A stretch of DNA of 64,000 nucleotides, taken from positions 992,001-1,056,000 of the forward strand of contig CP098528.1 of the NCBI GenBank assembly GCA_030440445.1, written 5' to 3'. Under the pieces are notes generated by a model that saw nothing but the letters and a program-made list of their open reading frames with translations, ran no database searches and was not told where the DNA came from. The position numbers and the translations under genes are program-made. This document shows positions 51,998 to 61,182 of this stretch, one piece after another. This stretch comes from Halomonas sp. KG2. GTDB lineage: Bacteria > Pseudomonadota > Gammaproteobacteria > Pseudomonadales > Halomonadaceae. Each line of letters begins with the position of its first letter. Position 1 is the first letter of the stretch.

Positions 51998-53374
51998 TTA
52001 TCCTTCAATAAACCCTTTCGCTCTTGGATCCTGCATATAAGCAACATTGAGTCGCCGCCAAGGCGTTGGTTGATGATCGGCAAAGAATAAATGTCCAGGC
52101 GACAGGGTAACTTTCCAGTCATCAGCCAGTTCACTCAATCGTTCAGATGTTATCGCTGCCGGTGGCTTTGCCCACACAAACATCCCGCCGGTAGGCTCGG
52201 TATAAACATCCCAATTAGCACGTTTGAGCATCGCAAGCGCCAGGGACATGTGGTTGGCAAGCCTAGCACTTAACCGCTCCGTCAGCTTTCGGTAGCTACC
52301 GTTTTGAAGCATGGTGGTAATGACTTGCTCTGCAAAGCGTGAAGAAGAAATGCTGGTTAGCATTTTGATATCGACAATGCGTTGCACCATTGAAGAAGGC
52401 GCTGCGATATAACCAACGCGCAGCGAAGAGGAGAGGCTTTTTGAAAAACTGCCCAAGTAAATAACCCGGCTAAGGCCATCTAACGCGGCTAAGCGAGCAC
52501 TTGGCGTATGTTGAAAGTCTGCGTATATATCATCTTCTATCAGTTTGAAATCGTACTGCTCGGCTAATTGTAATAAGCGATGCGCAATGGTGGGCGTTAA
52601 CGTTCCCCCTGTGGGGTTTTGAAAAACGCTGTTGGTATAAAAAAGTGTTGGCCGATGCTCTGCAAGTAATTCTTCTAAGCGTTCAAGATCAGGGCCGTCG
52701 GCTAAGCGAGGCACGCCGATAACACGAACGCGTTGCAGATGTAGCAGGCCAAATAGGTTGTAATAGCCTGGTGATTCCACGAAGACAACGTCTCCGGGTT
52801 CGAGAAGCAAGCGCACCAATAAATCTAGCGAATGACTGCTGCCGCTGGTGGTGACAATTTGCTGATGATTTGCCGTGATCGCTAAAAGCCGAAGTCGCTC
52901 TTGTATTAAGTGCCGTAACGCCGTGGGGCCTTGGGGGGTACTGTATTCAAAAATGTCCGCGCGATTCATGCGCGCAACTTGGCGGATCGCATAGGTTAAA
53001 TCATCGCTCTCCCGCCAATGACTGGGTAACCAGCCACATCCAAGGGGCAGGGCCGTCTCATCAGCACTAAAAAGCCCCCAAAGCCCGTTGGTCACTTCCT
53101 GCAGTGGGCTGGAAACTGTTTGGTGCTCACTTGGTGGACTATCGGCAACAAAAAATCCTGCCCCCGGTTTTGAACGGACCAACCCTGACGCGATTAAACG
53201 CTCGTAAGCTTCAATAGCCGCATTGCGGCTAACGTGATGTGTCGCAGCTAAATAGCGAATAGAGGGTAGGCGGCTGCCATTACCAGGTTTGTTTTGTTTA
53301 ATCCAAGTGCTGATCGCCTCTTCAAGTTGCTGTGCAATAGGCGTATTGGCATGCCGATCAACTTTTAACTTCAT
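51998..53374 (-). CDS. MocR-family regulator (GntR helix-turn-helix plus aminotransferase fold)
   Basis: Regulator of 458 residues. The N-terminal GntR domain (about 1-75) has AISTWIKQNKPGNGSRLPSI and HHVSRNAAIEAYERL. The rest is a class I aminotransferase fold with the PLP lysine in YLGSFSKSLSSSLRVGY. MocR proteins use PLP as sensor. It is divergent from the MFS gene at 53511 with a 136-base gap, and proteins of this type often control such a divergent transporter. Here the transporter is broken by an insertion sequence, so the regulator may have lost its main target. Confidence 0.9.
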   Translation of the reverse strand: MKLKVDRHANTPIAQQLEEAISTWIKQNKPGNGSRLPSIRYLAATHHVSRNAAIEAYERLIASGLVRSKPGAGFFVADSPPSEHQTVSSPLQEVTNGLWGLFSADETALPLGCGWLPSHWRESDDLTYAIRQVARMNRADIFEYSTPQGPTALRHLIQERLRLLAITANHQQIVTTSGSSHSLDLLVRLLLEPGDVVFVESPGYYNLFGLLHLQRVRVIGVPRLADGPDLERLEELLAEHRPTLFYTNSVFQNPTGGTLTPTIAHRLLQLAEQYDFKLIEDDIYADFQHTPSARLAALDGLSRVIYLGSFSKSLSSSLRVGYIAAPSSMVQRIVDIKMLTSISSSRFAEQVITTMLQNGSYRKLTERLSARLANHMSLALAMLKRANWDVYTEPTGGMFVWAKPPAAITSERLSELADDWKVTLSPGHLFFADHQPTPWRRLNVAYMQDPRAKGFIEG

Positions 53375-53510
53375 ATATAGTCCTGCTGGATCAACTGTTC
53401 ATTAAAAAATCGGAACAGTGCCTCAATAATAGTGGCCCAGTGTATCTTACCCCGCTTGAATAAGCGTGCGAGCTTTATGGTTCTTTTAGCAATCTCAAGT
53501 GAGTTAATGC

Positions 53511-54605
53511 ATGAACCAGTACAGCGCAGCCCGCCTTGCTTTCGGGCTATGTATGATCACCACGGCCGTTAATTTGCAGGCACCGCTATATGGTGCGTTG
53601 GCAGCGCAAGGCGGGGTTGGTGTTGGTGCCACGACAATTGCTTTTGCCTGTTACGTCGCAGGGGTGATGCCTGTATTGCTGGGGCTTAATGGCTTGGCCG
53701 AGCGGGTAGGTTACAAAGCAATCATTGTCACTGCGTTACTGCTTAATATGCTGGCCACTTCCCTGATGCTAATAGCGCCTGGCATCGTAATGCTCGGCGT
53801 GGCGCGTTTTCTACTTGGGGTGGGGACCGCGCTGGCATCCGCGGTGGCGCCAGCCTATATGCAACAATTATGGCAAGGCGATGATAAACAAGCTTCTACC
53901 AGTTACGTCACGATTAGCAGCGCGCTTGGGTTCGGTTTAGGGGCTGCGGTGACTAGCGTTTTTATCGTTACTACGCCTAGCTTAACGCCCCCCAGTTTGT
54001 GGTTATATCTATGTATTAGCGCTTTGGCATTAATAGGCGTGTTGACGCTGCGAAAAAGCATGCCTAGTGGGCCGAAAGGCAGCATGTTACGTTTGCCCAG
54101 TTACCCAAAAGGGGCTATTCGATTTGGCTTTGCGATTTTAATTGCCTGGGCCACAGTGGGGTTGGTAATTGCCATATTGCCTTCCGCATTAGAGCAGCAT
54201 GGTTTAAGCGTTTGGAGTGGTTTCGCGGTTTTCGGTATTTGCAGCTGTGGCGTGTTATTTCAACCCTGGGCCAGAAAGTTGTCGTCATATCGGTCTACGT
54301 TATTGGGACTTGCGATTCTGCCCCCGGCTTATGGGCTGATTGCTTGGGGAGCTATCGCGGGGCACTTACCCATATTACTACTAGGCACGGTCATGGCTAG
54401 CAGCGCCTGTTACGGCTTTATTTATCTGGGTGGGTTAAGTGGTGTGTTAGCCGTGGCTGGCCCATCTGCTACCCAAGCGAGCGCTGGATATTTTCTAATG
54501 GCCTACATTGGTTTCAGTATTCCTGTGGTCACAACGGGAGTGCTTATCGATGCCCTAGCCTGGATTTCTCATAGTACCTCAGCCAGTACCGCACTCAGGC
54601 TGTAA
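53511..54605 (+). pseudogene. MFS transporter gene cut by IS1380 (5' part)
   Basis: Major facilitator, YbfB-like or sugar/drug-efflux-like in size. The first 349 codons are original (53511-54558); the frame then runs into the insertion sequence and ends after 14 foreign codons (364 codons in all). Removing the element and one CTAG copy joins GVLIDAL to GHSAALTLFGVALLGG, giving an intact frame of 386 codons that ends at 56232. The lost part is the last membrane helix and the tail. The stub may be unstable or inactive. A motif typical of MFS loops is not obvious, so the substrate is unknown. The divergent MocR gene is the likely regulator. Confidence 0.9.
54555..54558. repeat. Left copy of the CTAG target-site duplication
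   Basis: CTAG lies directly before the left end of the element, and again at 56116-56119 directly after its right end. A 4-base duplication is in line with the IS1380 family. Confidence 0.9.
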
Positions 54606-54719
54606 CACCGCTAAACACCTACTGGCTCGACTTACATCGGCTATTTTTTAACCACTTTCCGTCCTTCAGACACACTTCCCCCTTTCCCCCATTGCGTCGG
54701 GCCGGGGGCGCCCGAGCAG

Positions 54720-56021
54720 TCAGTTCGGCACCAACCGCCTGACCAGATCGGATAGCGCCGTTTTATAGGGGTAGCTGTCACTCATCAACACCCGGATGCG
54801 GCGCGTATTGCGGAGGATGACCGCGCCTACTTTGATGAGCTTGAGCCTCAGGTTGCTTGGACTCATGCGCGCGAAGGGCGTGTGCTTCAGGTAAGTCCGT
54901 AACCGCTCGAACAGCGTATAAGCGAAGCCCGACAAGATCAGCCGCCACTGATTGGCCCACCAGTGCGTGCTGGAGGTCCGGTCAGCAAACAGGCTCAGTT
55001 GTTGATCCTTGATCCGGTTCTCCATGTCACCCCGGGCACAGTACTGCTCGTAGTAAAGCTTGAAGCCGTCATCGTAACGAGAGCTGATGATAAACCGGGG
55101 ATTAGAGCCTAACTCACCTTCTTCTAGGCGGGCCACCACCCAGCGTGGGTATTTCCAGGAGCGGGCTTGATACTGGAAGCGGAACGTCCCCGCTACTTTC
55201 CCTCCCACCTGCCATTGGGTCTTGCGCACCAGCATCATGGGGACGTCCACTTCCTTGAGCAGCCGGCTGTTCTTTGCGATTCCCACGATGTAGTCGACGT
55301 GATGCCGATCACACCAGTTCAGCATCCGGGGACGACAAAAGTGGCTATCACCTCGTAACACGATGCGCGTATCGGGCCAGTATTGACGGATAAAGCGTAC
55401 CAGTAAGGCGAGGATCGCCCAGCTATGGCGGCTGTCGCTGCGGTCACTGGTGCGCAGATAGCTCACCAGTAAGTGGCGCCCACAGAAGACATACAGTGGG
55501 AAGTAGCAGTGGTGATCGTAATAACGGTTAAAGAACTTGCCGGGTTGCTCGCCATGCACGGGGATGTCGGTGCCATCAAAGTCCAGCACGATCTCCTTGG
55601 GTGGTTCGTCATGCTGTTCAATGAAGTGATGCCACAGCAACTCATGGGCCTTCACTATTGCTTGCCGATCGGCGTTCTGCTCCACCCGGCACAGCGTCGA
55701 CTTGCCTGCCAGCGTATCCTCTTCATCGAGCGCTGTCTGAAGGGCCTGATCATAGCGCAGGGCCTCATGGTCGTTGAAATCTTCATAGCCAGCGGCGACA
55801 CCGAACACCCGCTGACGAACCAACGTGTCGAGCTTATGACGAACCTGTTCCGGTGAGCGGGGATCATGAAGCACGGCGGCCAAGCGGCGTGTTAGGCGAT
55901 GCTGTTTATCGACTTCACGAAGCAGGAGTAATCCGGCGTCCGACGTAATGTGGCCCCCGGAGAAGTCGGCTTCAATTTGGCGGCGAGAGAGTGGCGAGAA
56001 GGTCAGCTTTTCAGGTACCAT
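54720..56021 (-). CDS. IS1380-family transposase
   Basis: DDE transposase of 433 residues. The N-terminus FSPLSRRQIEADFSGGHITSDAG is a strong family mark. The acidic residues are likely D in VLDFDGTDIPVHG, D in LRGDSHFCRPRML and E in RGDMENRIKDQ. It fills most of the 1557-bp element and is uninterrupted. Confidence 0.95.
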   Translation of the reverse strand: MVPEKLTFSPLSRRQIEADFSGGHITSDAGLLLLREVDKQHRLTRRLAAVLHDPRSPEQVRHKLDTLVRQRVFGVAAGYEDFNDHEALRYDQALQTALDEEDTLAGKSTLCRVEQNADRQAIVKAHELLWHHFIEQHDEPPKEIVLDFDGTDIPVHGEQPGKFFNRYYDHHCYFPLYVFCGRHLLVSYLRTSDRSDSRHSWAILALLVRFIRQYWPDTRIVLRGDSHFCRPRMLNWCDRHHVDYIVGIAKNSRLLKEVDVPMMLVRKTQWQVGGKVAGTFRFQYQARSWKYPRWVVARLEEGELGSNPRFIISSRYDDGFKLYYEQYCARGDMENRIKDQQLSLFADRTSSTHWWANQWRLILSGFAYTLFERLRTYLKHTPFARMSPSNLRLKLIKVGAVILRNTRRIRVLMSDSYPYKTALSDLVRRLVPN

Positions 56022-56099
56022 TTTGGAAGCGGCTGTTGGTGTTGGTTTTTGGTGTAAGGCCCTGAAACGTTAACACTTTCAGCCGCTTTCTTTTATACC

Positions 56100-56115
56100 C
56101 TGTGAGAAATCCGGG
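56100..56115. repeat. Right terminal inverted repeat of the IS1380 element
   Basis: CTGTGAGAAATCCGGG, the reverse complement of CCCGGATTTCTCACAG, pairs with the left end at 54559-54574 at 14 of 16 positions. The CTAG duplication follows at 56116. Confidence 0.9.
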
Positions 56116-56232
56116 CTAGGGCATAGCGCGGCATTAACGCTGTTTGGAGTTGCCTTATTGGGGGGAGTTGTCGCAACACTCTGGTTAGTTATCCAGAATC
56201 AACGAGAGTACCGCCCAGTGCTAATGGATTAG
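56116..56232 (+). pseudogene. 3' remnant of the split MFS transporter gene
   Basis: After the CTAG copy the frame reads GHSAALTLFGVALLGG, then VVATLWLVIQ and QREYRPVLMD, and ends with TAG at 56230-56232. This is the last membrane helix and tail of the MFS protein of 53511. It has no start or ribosome site of its own. The remaining 233 bases to the dehydrogenase gene hold only its leader, in which I see no clear structure. Confidence 0.9.
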
Positions 56233-56465
56233 GCTGGCTGTGTGGTTCTTTAAGCAAATAGCTGACGAAAAATTTAGTGGCGTTTTATATGCTGAGACTA
56301 TTTAACAATAGTTGAAAGTTGCTGGCGTAGAGGCTTTGTTAGAGTCAGTGAGTTGAGGGAGTTTAAACCAGCTAAAACCTTATAGCACAAAGAGAAGCGT
56401 GGTTATCCCCGAAACAGCACTGATCATCATACTGATAAAAACAACGCAGCAATGGAGCGCCACTA

Positions 56466-57893
56466 ATGAGTGATACTAAGTTCGCCCAACAGGGTATGTC
56501 TTTTCGTGAAAGTGTCGAGCACATGGTGGATCACGCCATCGACATCATGGAACTGGAAGAGGGCATTGGAAACGCTCTGAAGGTATGCCAGAGCGTAGTG
56601 CAGGTATCATTTCCGATTGATATCGATGGCAAGATTGAAATGTTTACGGGCTGGCGAGCCACCCATAGTGATCACCGTCTGCCCTCAAAAGGCGGTATTC
56701 GTTTTGCGATGATGGTCGATCAGGACGAAGTTGAGGCTCTGGCGGCGCTGATGACTTATAAATGCGCGATTGTCGACGTACCGTTCGGTGGTTCTAAGGG
56801 TGGGCTGATCATTGATCCGAGCAAGTACACTCAAAAACAGCTGGAAGCCATTACACGGCGTTTTGCGCGCGAGCTGATCAATAAGGGGTATCTAAGCCCT
56901 GCTACCAACGTTCCTGCCCCTGATATGGGCACCGGGCCGCGTGAAATGGGCTGGATGGTAGATACCTACCGCCAGATGTTTCCTAATGACATCAACTACA
57001 TGGGGGCGTTAACCGGGAAACCGGTCGAACATGGTGGTGTGCGAGGGCGCAATGAGGCGACCGGACGTGGGGTACAGTATGCGTTGCGCGAACTTTTCCG
57101 TCATCCAGAAGAAATCCAGCGTTGTGGTCTGTCTGGTAGCTTGGCTGGCAAACGTGTCGTGGTGCAGGGGTTAGGCAATGTGGGCTATCACGCCGCGCAT
57201 TTTCTGCAAACCGAAGATGAGTGCTTGATTACTGCGATCATCGAACGTGATGGCGCCTTGGTTAACGACGGTGGTTTAGATGTTAAGGCTGTGCGTGAGT
57301 ATATTGCTGAGACCGGTGGGGTTAAGGGATATCCGGCGGCTGAGTACCAAGAAGATGGCAGTAAGGTGTTAGAACGTGTCTGCGATATTCTTATTCCAGC
57401 GGCATTGGAAGGCGTTATCAATGCCGAGAATGCACACCATATCCAGGCGCCGCTTATTGCTGAAGCTGCCAATGGCCCGATTACCTATGAAGCAGATAAA
57501 ATTCTTCAACAGCGGGGGATCGAGATTATCCCCGATGCTTACTGCAACGCCGGTGGCGTAGTGGTGTCCTATTTTGAGTGGATTCGCAATCTGAATCACG
57601 TTCGCTTTGGCAGGCTCGATAAACGTTTCCATGAAGCACGTGGTCAGCACATTATTCAGGCGATTGAAGAATCAACGGGCCATAAGGTGCCAGATCATCT
57701 GGCTGATGAGCTAGCCCGCGGCGCCGATGAGTTTGATCTAGTACGTTCTGGTTTGGACGACACCATGCGTTTGGCGCTGCAAGAGATCATTCGCACCCGT
57801 AATGAAAACCCGAAAGTTAACGACTACCGCATGGCGGCCTATCTGATCGCTATCGAGAAAGTTGCCCGCCACTACCGCGATATTGGTGTTTAA
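56466..57893 (+). CDS. Glu/Leu/Phe/Val-type glutamate dehydrogenase
   Basis: NAD(P)-dependent amino-acid dehydrogenase of 475 residues. The substrate region is RLPSKGGIRFAMMV, with catalytic lysine in TYKCAIVDVPFGGSKGG. PAPDMGTGPREM is a family marker. The Rossmann motif is VVVQGLGNVGYHAAH near residue 230. PIAEAANGPIT-like segment and DAYCNAGGVVVSYFEW complete the active site. It is longer than many hexameric GDHs, but fits the proteobacterial Glu dehydrogenase class. Monocistronic, ending in a terminator at 57943. Confidence 0.93.
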   Translation: MSDTKFAQQGMSFRESVEHMVDHAIDIMELEEGIGNALKVCQSVVQVSFPIDIDGKIEMFTGWRATHSDHRLPSKGGIRFAMMVDQDEVEALAALMTYKCAIVDVPFGGSKGGLIIDPSKYTQKQLEAITRRFARELINKGYLSPATNVPAPDMGTGPREMGWMVDTYRQMFPNDINYMGALTGKPVEHGGVRGRNEATGRGVQYALRELFRHPEEIQRCGLSGSLAGKRVVVQGLGNVGYHAAHFLQTEDECLITAIIERDGALVNDGGLDVKAVREYIAETGGVKGYPAAEYQEDGSKVLERVCDILIPAALEGVINAENAHHIQAPLIAEAANGPITYEADKILQQRGIEIIPDAYCNAGGVVVSYFEWIRNLNHVRFGRLDKRFHEARGQHIIQAIEESTGHKVPDHLADELARGADEFDLVRSGLDDTMRLALQEIIRTRNENPKVNDYRMAAYLIAIEKVARHYRDIGV

Positions 57894-57942
57894 CAGACTG
57901 TTATGTTTTCAAGCGGTTTATAACGGTAGAACTGGTACTCTA

Positions 57943-57964
57943 AGCGGCCCACAGGCCGCTTTTT
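57943..57964 (+). terminator. Rho-independent terminator after glutamate dehydrogenase
   Basis: AGCGGCC, loop CACA, GGCCGCT and then TTTT. A 7-bp perfect stem about 50 bases past the stop. It lies just before the end of the convergent CDF gene. Confidence 0.92.
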
Positions 57965-57976
57965 AATGTGGCGCGA

Positions 57977-58927
57977 TTAAGCGTGTTTTTTCACTAACTG
58001 CCCGCAGGAAGGCGCTGCCCAGCGATCATCTTCGGTGAAGACCACATCGCAGACGACCGGTGAGTAAATGTGGCGTACTTCTTCATCAATTTGCTGGCGT
58101 AGGGCATCCTGATGGGCAAGCGTAGACTCATGCAGTGCTTTGGGTAGCACCACATGGACCATGATATATAGCAGGCGGCCAGGGCGTACCATGCGCACCC
58201 GTACTTCCTGGGTGTCGATATCCGCAAGTCCACGAGCAACCGCCTGACGCACAGGCTCGGCGATTGTTTCATCGGGCGTTTTATTGAGCAGTTCTCGCAG
58301 TGCCTGGGAGGCCATGCGTACCGGTACGCCAAGGCATAGCAACACCACGGCCATCACCAGCAGTGAATCGACATAAGGTACGATACCCCGCCAGTCTAGG
58401 CGCTCAAACAGCATCACCAAGCAGAACGCTGCTAACACGGCAGCCGAGATAACACTGTTCACCAGCCAGTTAAGCTTGTCTGCAGCCACCAGCGGGCTAC
58501 TAACGTGGCGCTGACTGCGGTGCATTACCCAAGCGGTGAGCGAGCAAGCGGCGGTGGCAAACAGTGCGTAGATAACCGCAAGCCCCGCTGAGATCTCCCG
58601 TCCACCTGTCAGTAACGCAGCGATGGCGTCCACCAACGCAAAGATGGAAACGCCTAATATCAATAAACCTTTGCATAGATTTACCAGCGACTCGAAGTAG
58701 CTGTAGCCAAATGGGTAGGACTCGCTATCGGGTCGGCTGGCTAACTTGCTGACTTTGATGGTGACCAGCGCTACGCTAAAGTAGATAAGGTTAAATAACC
58801 CATCCAGCAAAATAGCCTGGGAGTTAGATGCCAGTGTCGCAGTGATACCTGCACACCCAATCAGCAGCGCCATAAAGGCAGAAAACGCTAAGGTGCTGGA
58901 TTCTGTTTTCACGAACGTTTGCTCCAA
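57977..58927 (-). CDS. Cation diffusion facilitator family protein with atypical metal site
   Basis: Membrane protein of 316 residues with about six helices and a C-terminal cytoplasmic ferredoxin-like domain, the CDF layout. In usual zinc/iron CDF proteins helix 2 has D/H-x3-D and helix 5 has H/D-x3-D. Here helix 2 reads DGLFN (D42, N46) and helix 5 DKLNW (D150, W154), and the HSFGH-type loop is YPFGY (71-75). Three or four usual metal ligands are thus replaced. The protein may move another ion or may have lost transport. Convergent with the dehydrogenase. Confidence 0.85.
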   Translation of the reverse strand: MEQTFVKTESSTLAFSAFMALLIGCAGITATLASNSQAILLDGLFNLIYFSVALVTIKVSKLASRPDSESYPFGYSYFESLVNLCKGLLILGVSIFALVDAIAALLTGGREISAGLAVIYALFATAACSLTAWVMHRSQRHVSSPLVAADKLNWLVNSVISAAVLAAFCLVMLFERLDWRGIVPYVDSLLVMAVVLLCLGVPVRMASQALRELLNKTPDETIAEPVRQAVARGLADIDTQEVRVRMVRPGRLLYIMVHVVLPKALHESTLAHQDALRQQIDEEVRHIYSPVVCDVVFTEDDRWAAPSCGQLVKKHA

Positions 58928-58998
58928 TATTACCTACCCAAGAGGCTGGCAAGCATAGCAATATCAGTGGTCGCAATGTCAGTGATTTGTTTATAGCG

Positions 58999-59029
58999 AA
59001 AATCGCCGCCTAATTTAGGCGACGATTTT
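58999..59029 (-). terminator. Terminator of the aminotransferase and CMD operon
   Basis: AAAATCGCCGCCTAA pairs with TTAGGCGACGATTTT with one mismatch, and ends in a T-run on the minus strand (TTTTCGC). It lies 53 bases past the CMD gene and upstream of the CDF start, where it would separate the two units. Confidence 0.7.
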
Positions 59030-59081
59030 ATTAACAGATTGCCCTGAATAAGGCTGGAATTGATTCCTGAGCCAGGAATGT

Positions 59082-59669
59082 CTACGAAGTTAATGAAAAT
59101 AGCGTTGGCATTTTTTGCGCTTCTTGTTGAATGTTGTCGTCGACCGGTGTGTCGTAAGTCTTGAGCAGATAGCCCAATACCGAATAAAACCCCACCATAG
59201 CAATTAGGTCGATAACGGCCTTGCGTCCGATAGCATCTGCGAGTTCTGCTTCTTGCTCAGGGGACAGCATTCGCTGGTCAAACAATGCATCCACCGCGTC
59301 GACGATAAGACCATCAACGCCTTCGGGGCGAGTTCTAATGGCGTCGATTCGTGCAGTGGAGAATCCTAGAGCGAGTGCCCGGCTAACGTGATGAGCCCAC
59401 TCGTAACGTGACCCCATGCGCAGGCCCGCGCGAAGAATCACCACCTCGGTTAATTCTGGCCCTAAGGCATTTTCCTTAACAACATGCTGGCGCAAAGGTG
59501 CCCAGGCTTTGAGTAAAGCCGGGTGATGGGCCATGGTGCGATAGACATTAAGCGCACCGGCAAAGTCCTCGCGTAATTCAGCGACTTCGTTTGGCCAATC
59601 GGCATCAGCAATAGGCGGGCAGGGAGAGGGCGTCATGGGTGAGCTCCATTCAGATAGGGGACGTGCCAT
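59082..59669 (-). CDS. Carboxymuconolactone decarboxylase-family protein (AhpD-like fold)
   Basis: Protein of 195 residues in the CMD family. The family core is VVILRAGLRMGSRYEWAHHVSRAL in two parts near residues 85-108. The redox C-x-x-C of AhpD is replaced by YEWAHH, as in many non-thiol members, so it is not a typical peroxidase reductase. The start ATG 59669 overlaps the stop of the upstream aminotransferase (TGATG), so the two genes are coupled. Function unknown; the pairing suggests a catabolic step. Confidence 0.8.
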   Translation of the reverse strand: MARPLSEWSSPMTPSPCPPIADADWPNEVAELREDFAGALNVYRTMAHHPALLKAWAPLRQHVVKENALGPELTEVVILRAGLRMGSRYEWAHHVSRALALGFSTARIDAIRTRPEGVDGLIVDAVDALFDQRMLSPEQEAELADAIGRKAVIDLIAMVGFYSVLGYLLKTYDTPVDDNIQQEAQKMPTLFSLTS

Positions 59670-60994
59670 CACTCGGCGATGGCGGCGTTGATGGCGTCGG
59701 CAATACGCTCAATGATTAGGTCGACTTCATCCGGGGAAATAATATAAGGCGGTGCCAGCAAAATATGGTCGCCGTGAATGCCATCAATGGTGCCGCCCAT
59801 AGGATAGCTGATCAGTCCACGCGCCATGGCTTGCCGCTTAATCTTGGCGTGGATCTTTCGGCTCGGATCGAAAGGTGTTTTAGTGTCCCGGTCCGCAACC
59901 AGCTCGATACCGCGAAACAGCCCTCTTCCCCGGATGTCGCCGACATAAGGGGATGCACCGAGAACGTCTTCCAAACCGCTGTGTAATCTCGCGCCCATGG
60001 CGTTTACATTGGCAAGTGTCTCGGGACGCGCAATGATTTCAACCACTTTGCTAGCGGCTGCCGCGGCAACAGGGTGGCCGATGTAAGTATGCCCGTGCTG
60101 GAACAGGCCAGAACCGTTGGCGAAGCTGTCGTAAATTTTGCCGGACAGCATCACTGCGCCGATCGGCTGATAACCCCCGCCCAAGCCTTTGGCTATGGTG
60201 ACGATATCCGGTATGACGTCGTCTTGCTCGCAGGCGAAGACCGTGCCGGTGCGACCCATGCCGCACATCACTTCGTCGAGGATCAGTAGTACGCCATATT
60301 TGTCGCAAACCGCACGTACACGTTTAAAGTAATCCGCGACAGAAGCGACAGCACCAAGGGTGGCACCTACAACGGGCTCGGCAACGAACGCCATCACTTC
60401 TTCAGGGCCAAGTTCCAGAATTTTTGCTTCGAGTTCGTCGGCAAGCCGAATAGCGTAAGCCTCTGGCGATTCATCGGCGCCTTTTTCACGATAGGCATAG
60501 CAGGGGGAGACATGATGAGTTTCTGGCAGGATGGGCTGAAACTGCTTACGCCGCATCGCATTGCCACCGGTTGCCAGCGCACCAATCGTGTTGCCGTGGT
60601 AACTCTGACGCCTAGCAATGATGTGTCTACGCTGGGGGGCACCAATTTCCACGAAGTACTGCCGTGCCATCTTCAGCGCCGTTTCAACGGCCTCTGACCC
60701 ACCTGACACGAGATAGACGTAATTCAATCCTTCAGGTGCCAAATTGACGAGTTTTTCAGCAAGCGCTTCAGCAGCGTCGGTGGTGAAAAACGAGGTGTGT
60801 GCGTAGCAGAGGTTATCAATTTGAGCGCGCATCGCCGCCAGTACTTCCGGATGAGCGTGCCCCACACTGGTGACCGCAGCGCCTCCTGAGGCATCTAGAT
60901 ATCGGCGCCCAGTGGTGTCTGTAATGTAGACGCCTTGCGCCGACGCGGCATGGGGTAGTGTTGGGCCGATACTGCGATGAAGAATACGAGTCAT
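59669..60994 (-). CDS. Class III PLP-dependent aminotransferase
   Basis: Aminotransferase of 441 residues, fold type I. The PLP lysine is in VTIAKGLGGGYQPIGAV, the PLP-ring residues in LVSGGSEAVETALKMARQY and LLILDEVMCGMGRTG. Similar enzymes handle omega-amino acids or aspartate-like substrates. It is co-transcribed with the CMD gene. The RpiR regulator gene is divergent, 188 bases away, and is a likely controller. Substrate unknown. Confidence 0.88.
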   Translation of the reverse strand: MTRILHRSIGPTLPHAASAQGVYITDTTGRRYLDASGGAAVTSVGHAHPEVLAAMRAQIDNLCYAHTSFFTTDAAEALAEKLVNLAPEGLNYVYLVSGGSEAVETALKMARQYFVEIGAPQRRHIIARRQSYHGNTIGALATGGNAMRRKQFQPILPETHHVSPCYAYREKGADESPEAYAIRLADELEAKILELGPEEVMAFVAEPVVGATLGAVASVADYFKRVRAVCDKYGVLLILDEVMCGMGRTGTVFACEQDDVIPDIVTIAKGLGGGYQPIGAVMLSGKIYDSFANGSGLFQHGHTYIGHPVAAAAASKVVEIIARPETLANVNAMGARLHSGLEDVLGASPYVGDIRGRGLFRGIELVADRDTKTPFDPSRKIHAKIKRQAMARGLISYPMGGTIDGIHGDHILLAPPYIISPDEVDLIIERIADAINAAIAE

Positions 60995-61182
60995 GGAAAC
61001 GGTTCCTTAGGGTCACTTAGCGATGTGAGCACGCCATAAGGAGAAGATTGGCACAGTTTGATTTATGAGTGCAACAGTTGAATCATTTGTATTTTTAGTA
61101 AAACATATAGATCATTGTTTTTTTACAACAGTAACGTTTAAATCGGCGGCTGTTTTAACAAGCCGTATAAGAGGCAACACGC

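Larger units (their letters stand above)
54559..56115 (-). mobile_element. IS1380-family insertion sequence, 1557 bp
   Basis: Complete element. Ends: left CCTGGATTTCTCATAG (54559-54574) and, on the other strand, right CCCGGATTTCTCACAG (56115-56100), agreeing at 14 of 16 positions. It contains one transposase gene on the minus strand (54720-56021). Target duplication CTAG on both sides. The copy looks intact, as the transposase frame is whole and both ends are present, so it may be able to move. Inserted in the MFS gene. Confidence 0.93.
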
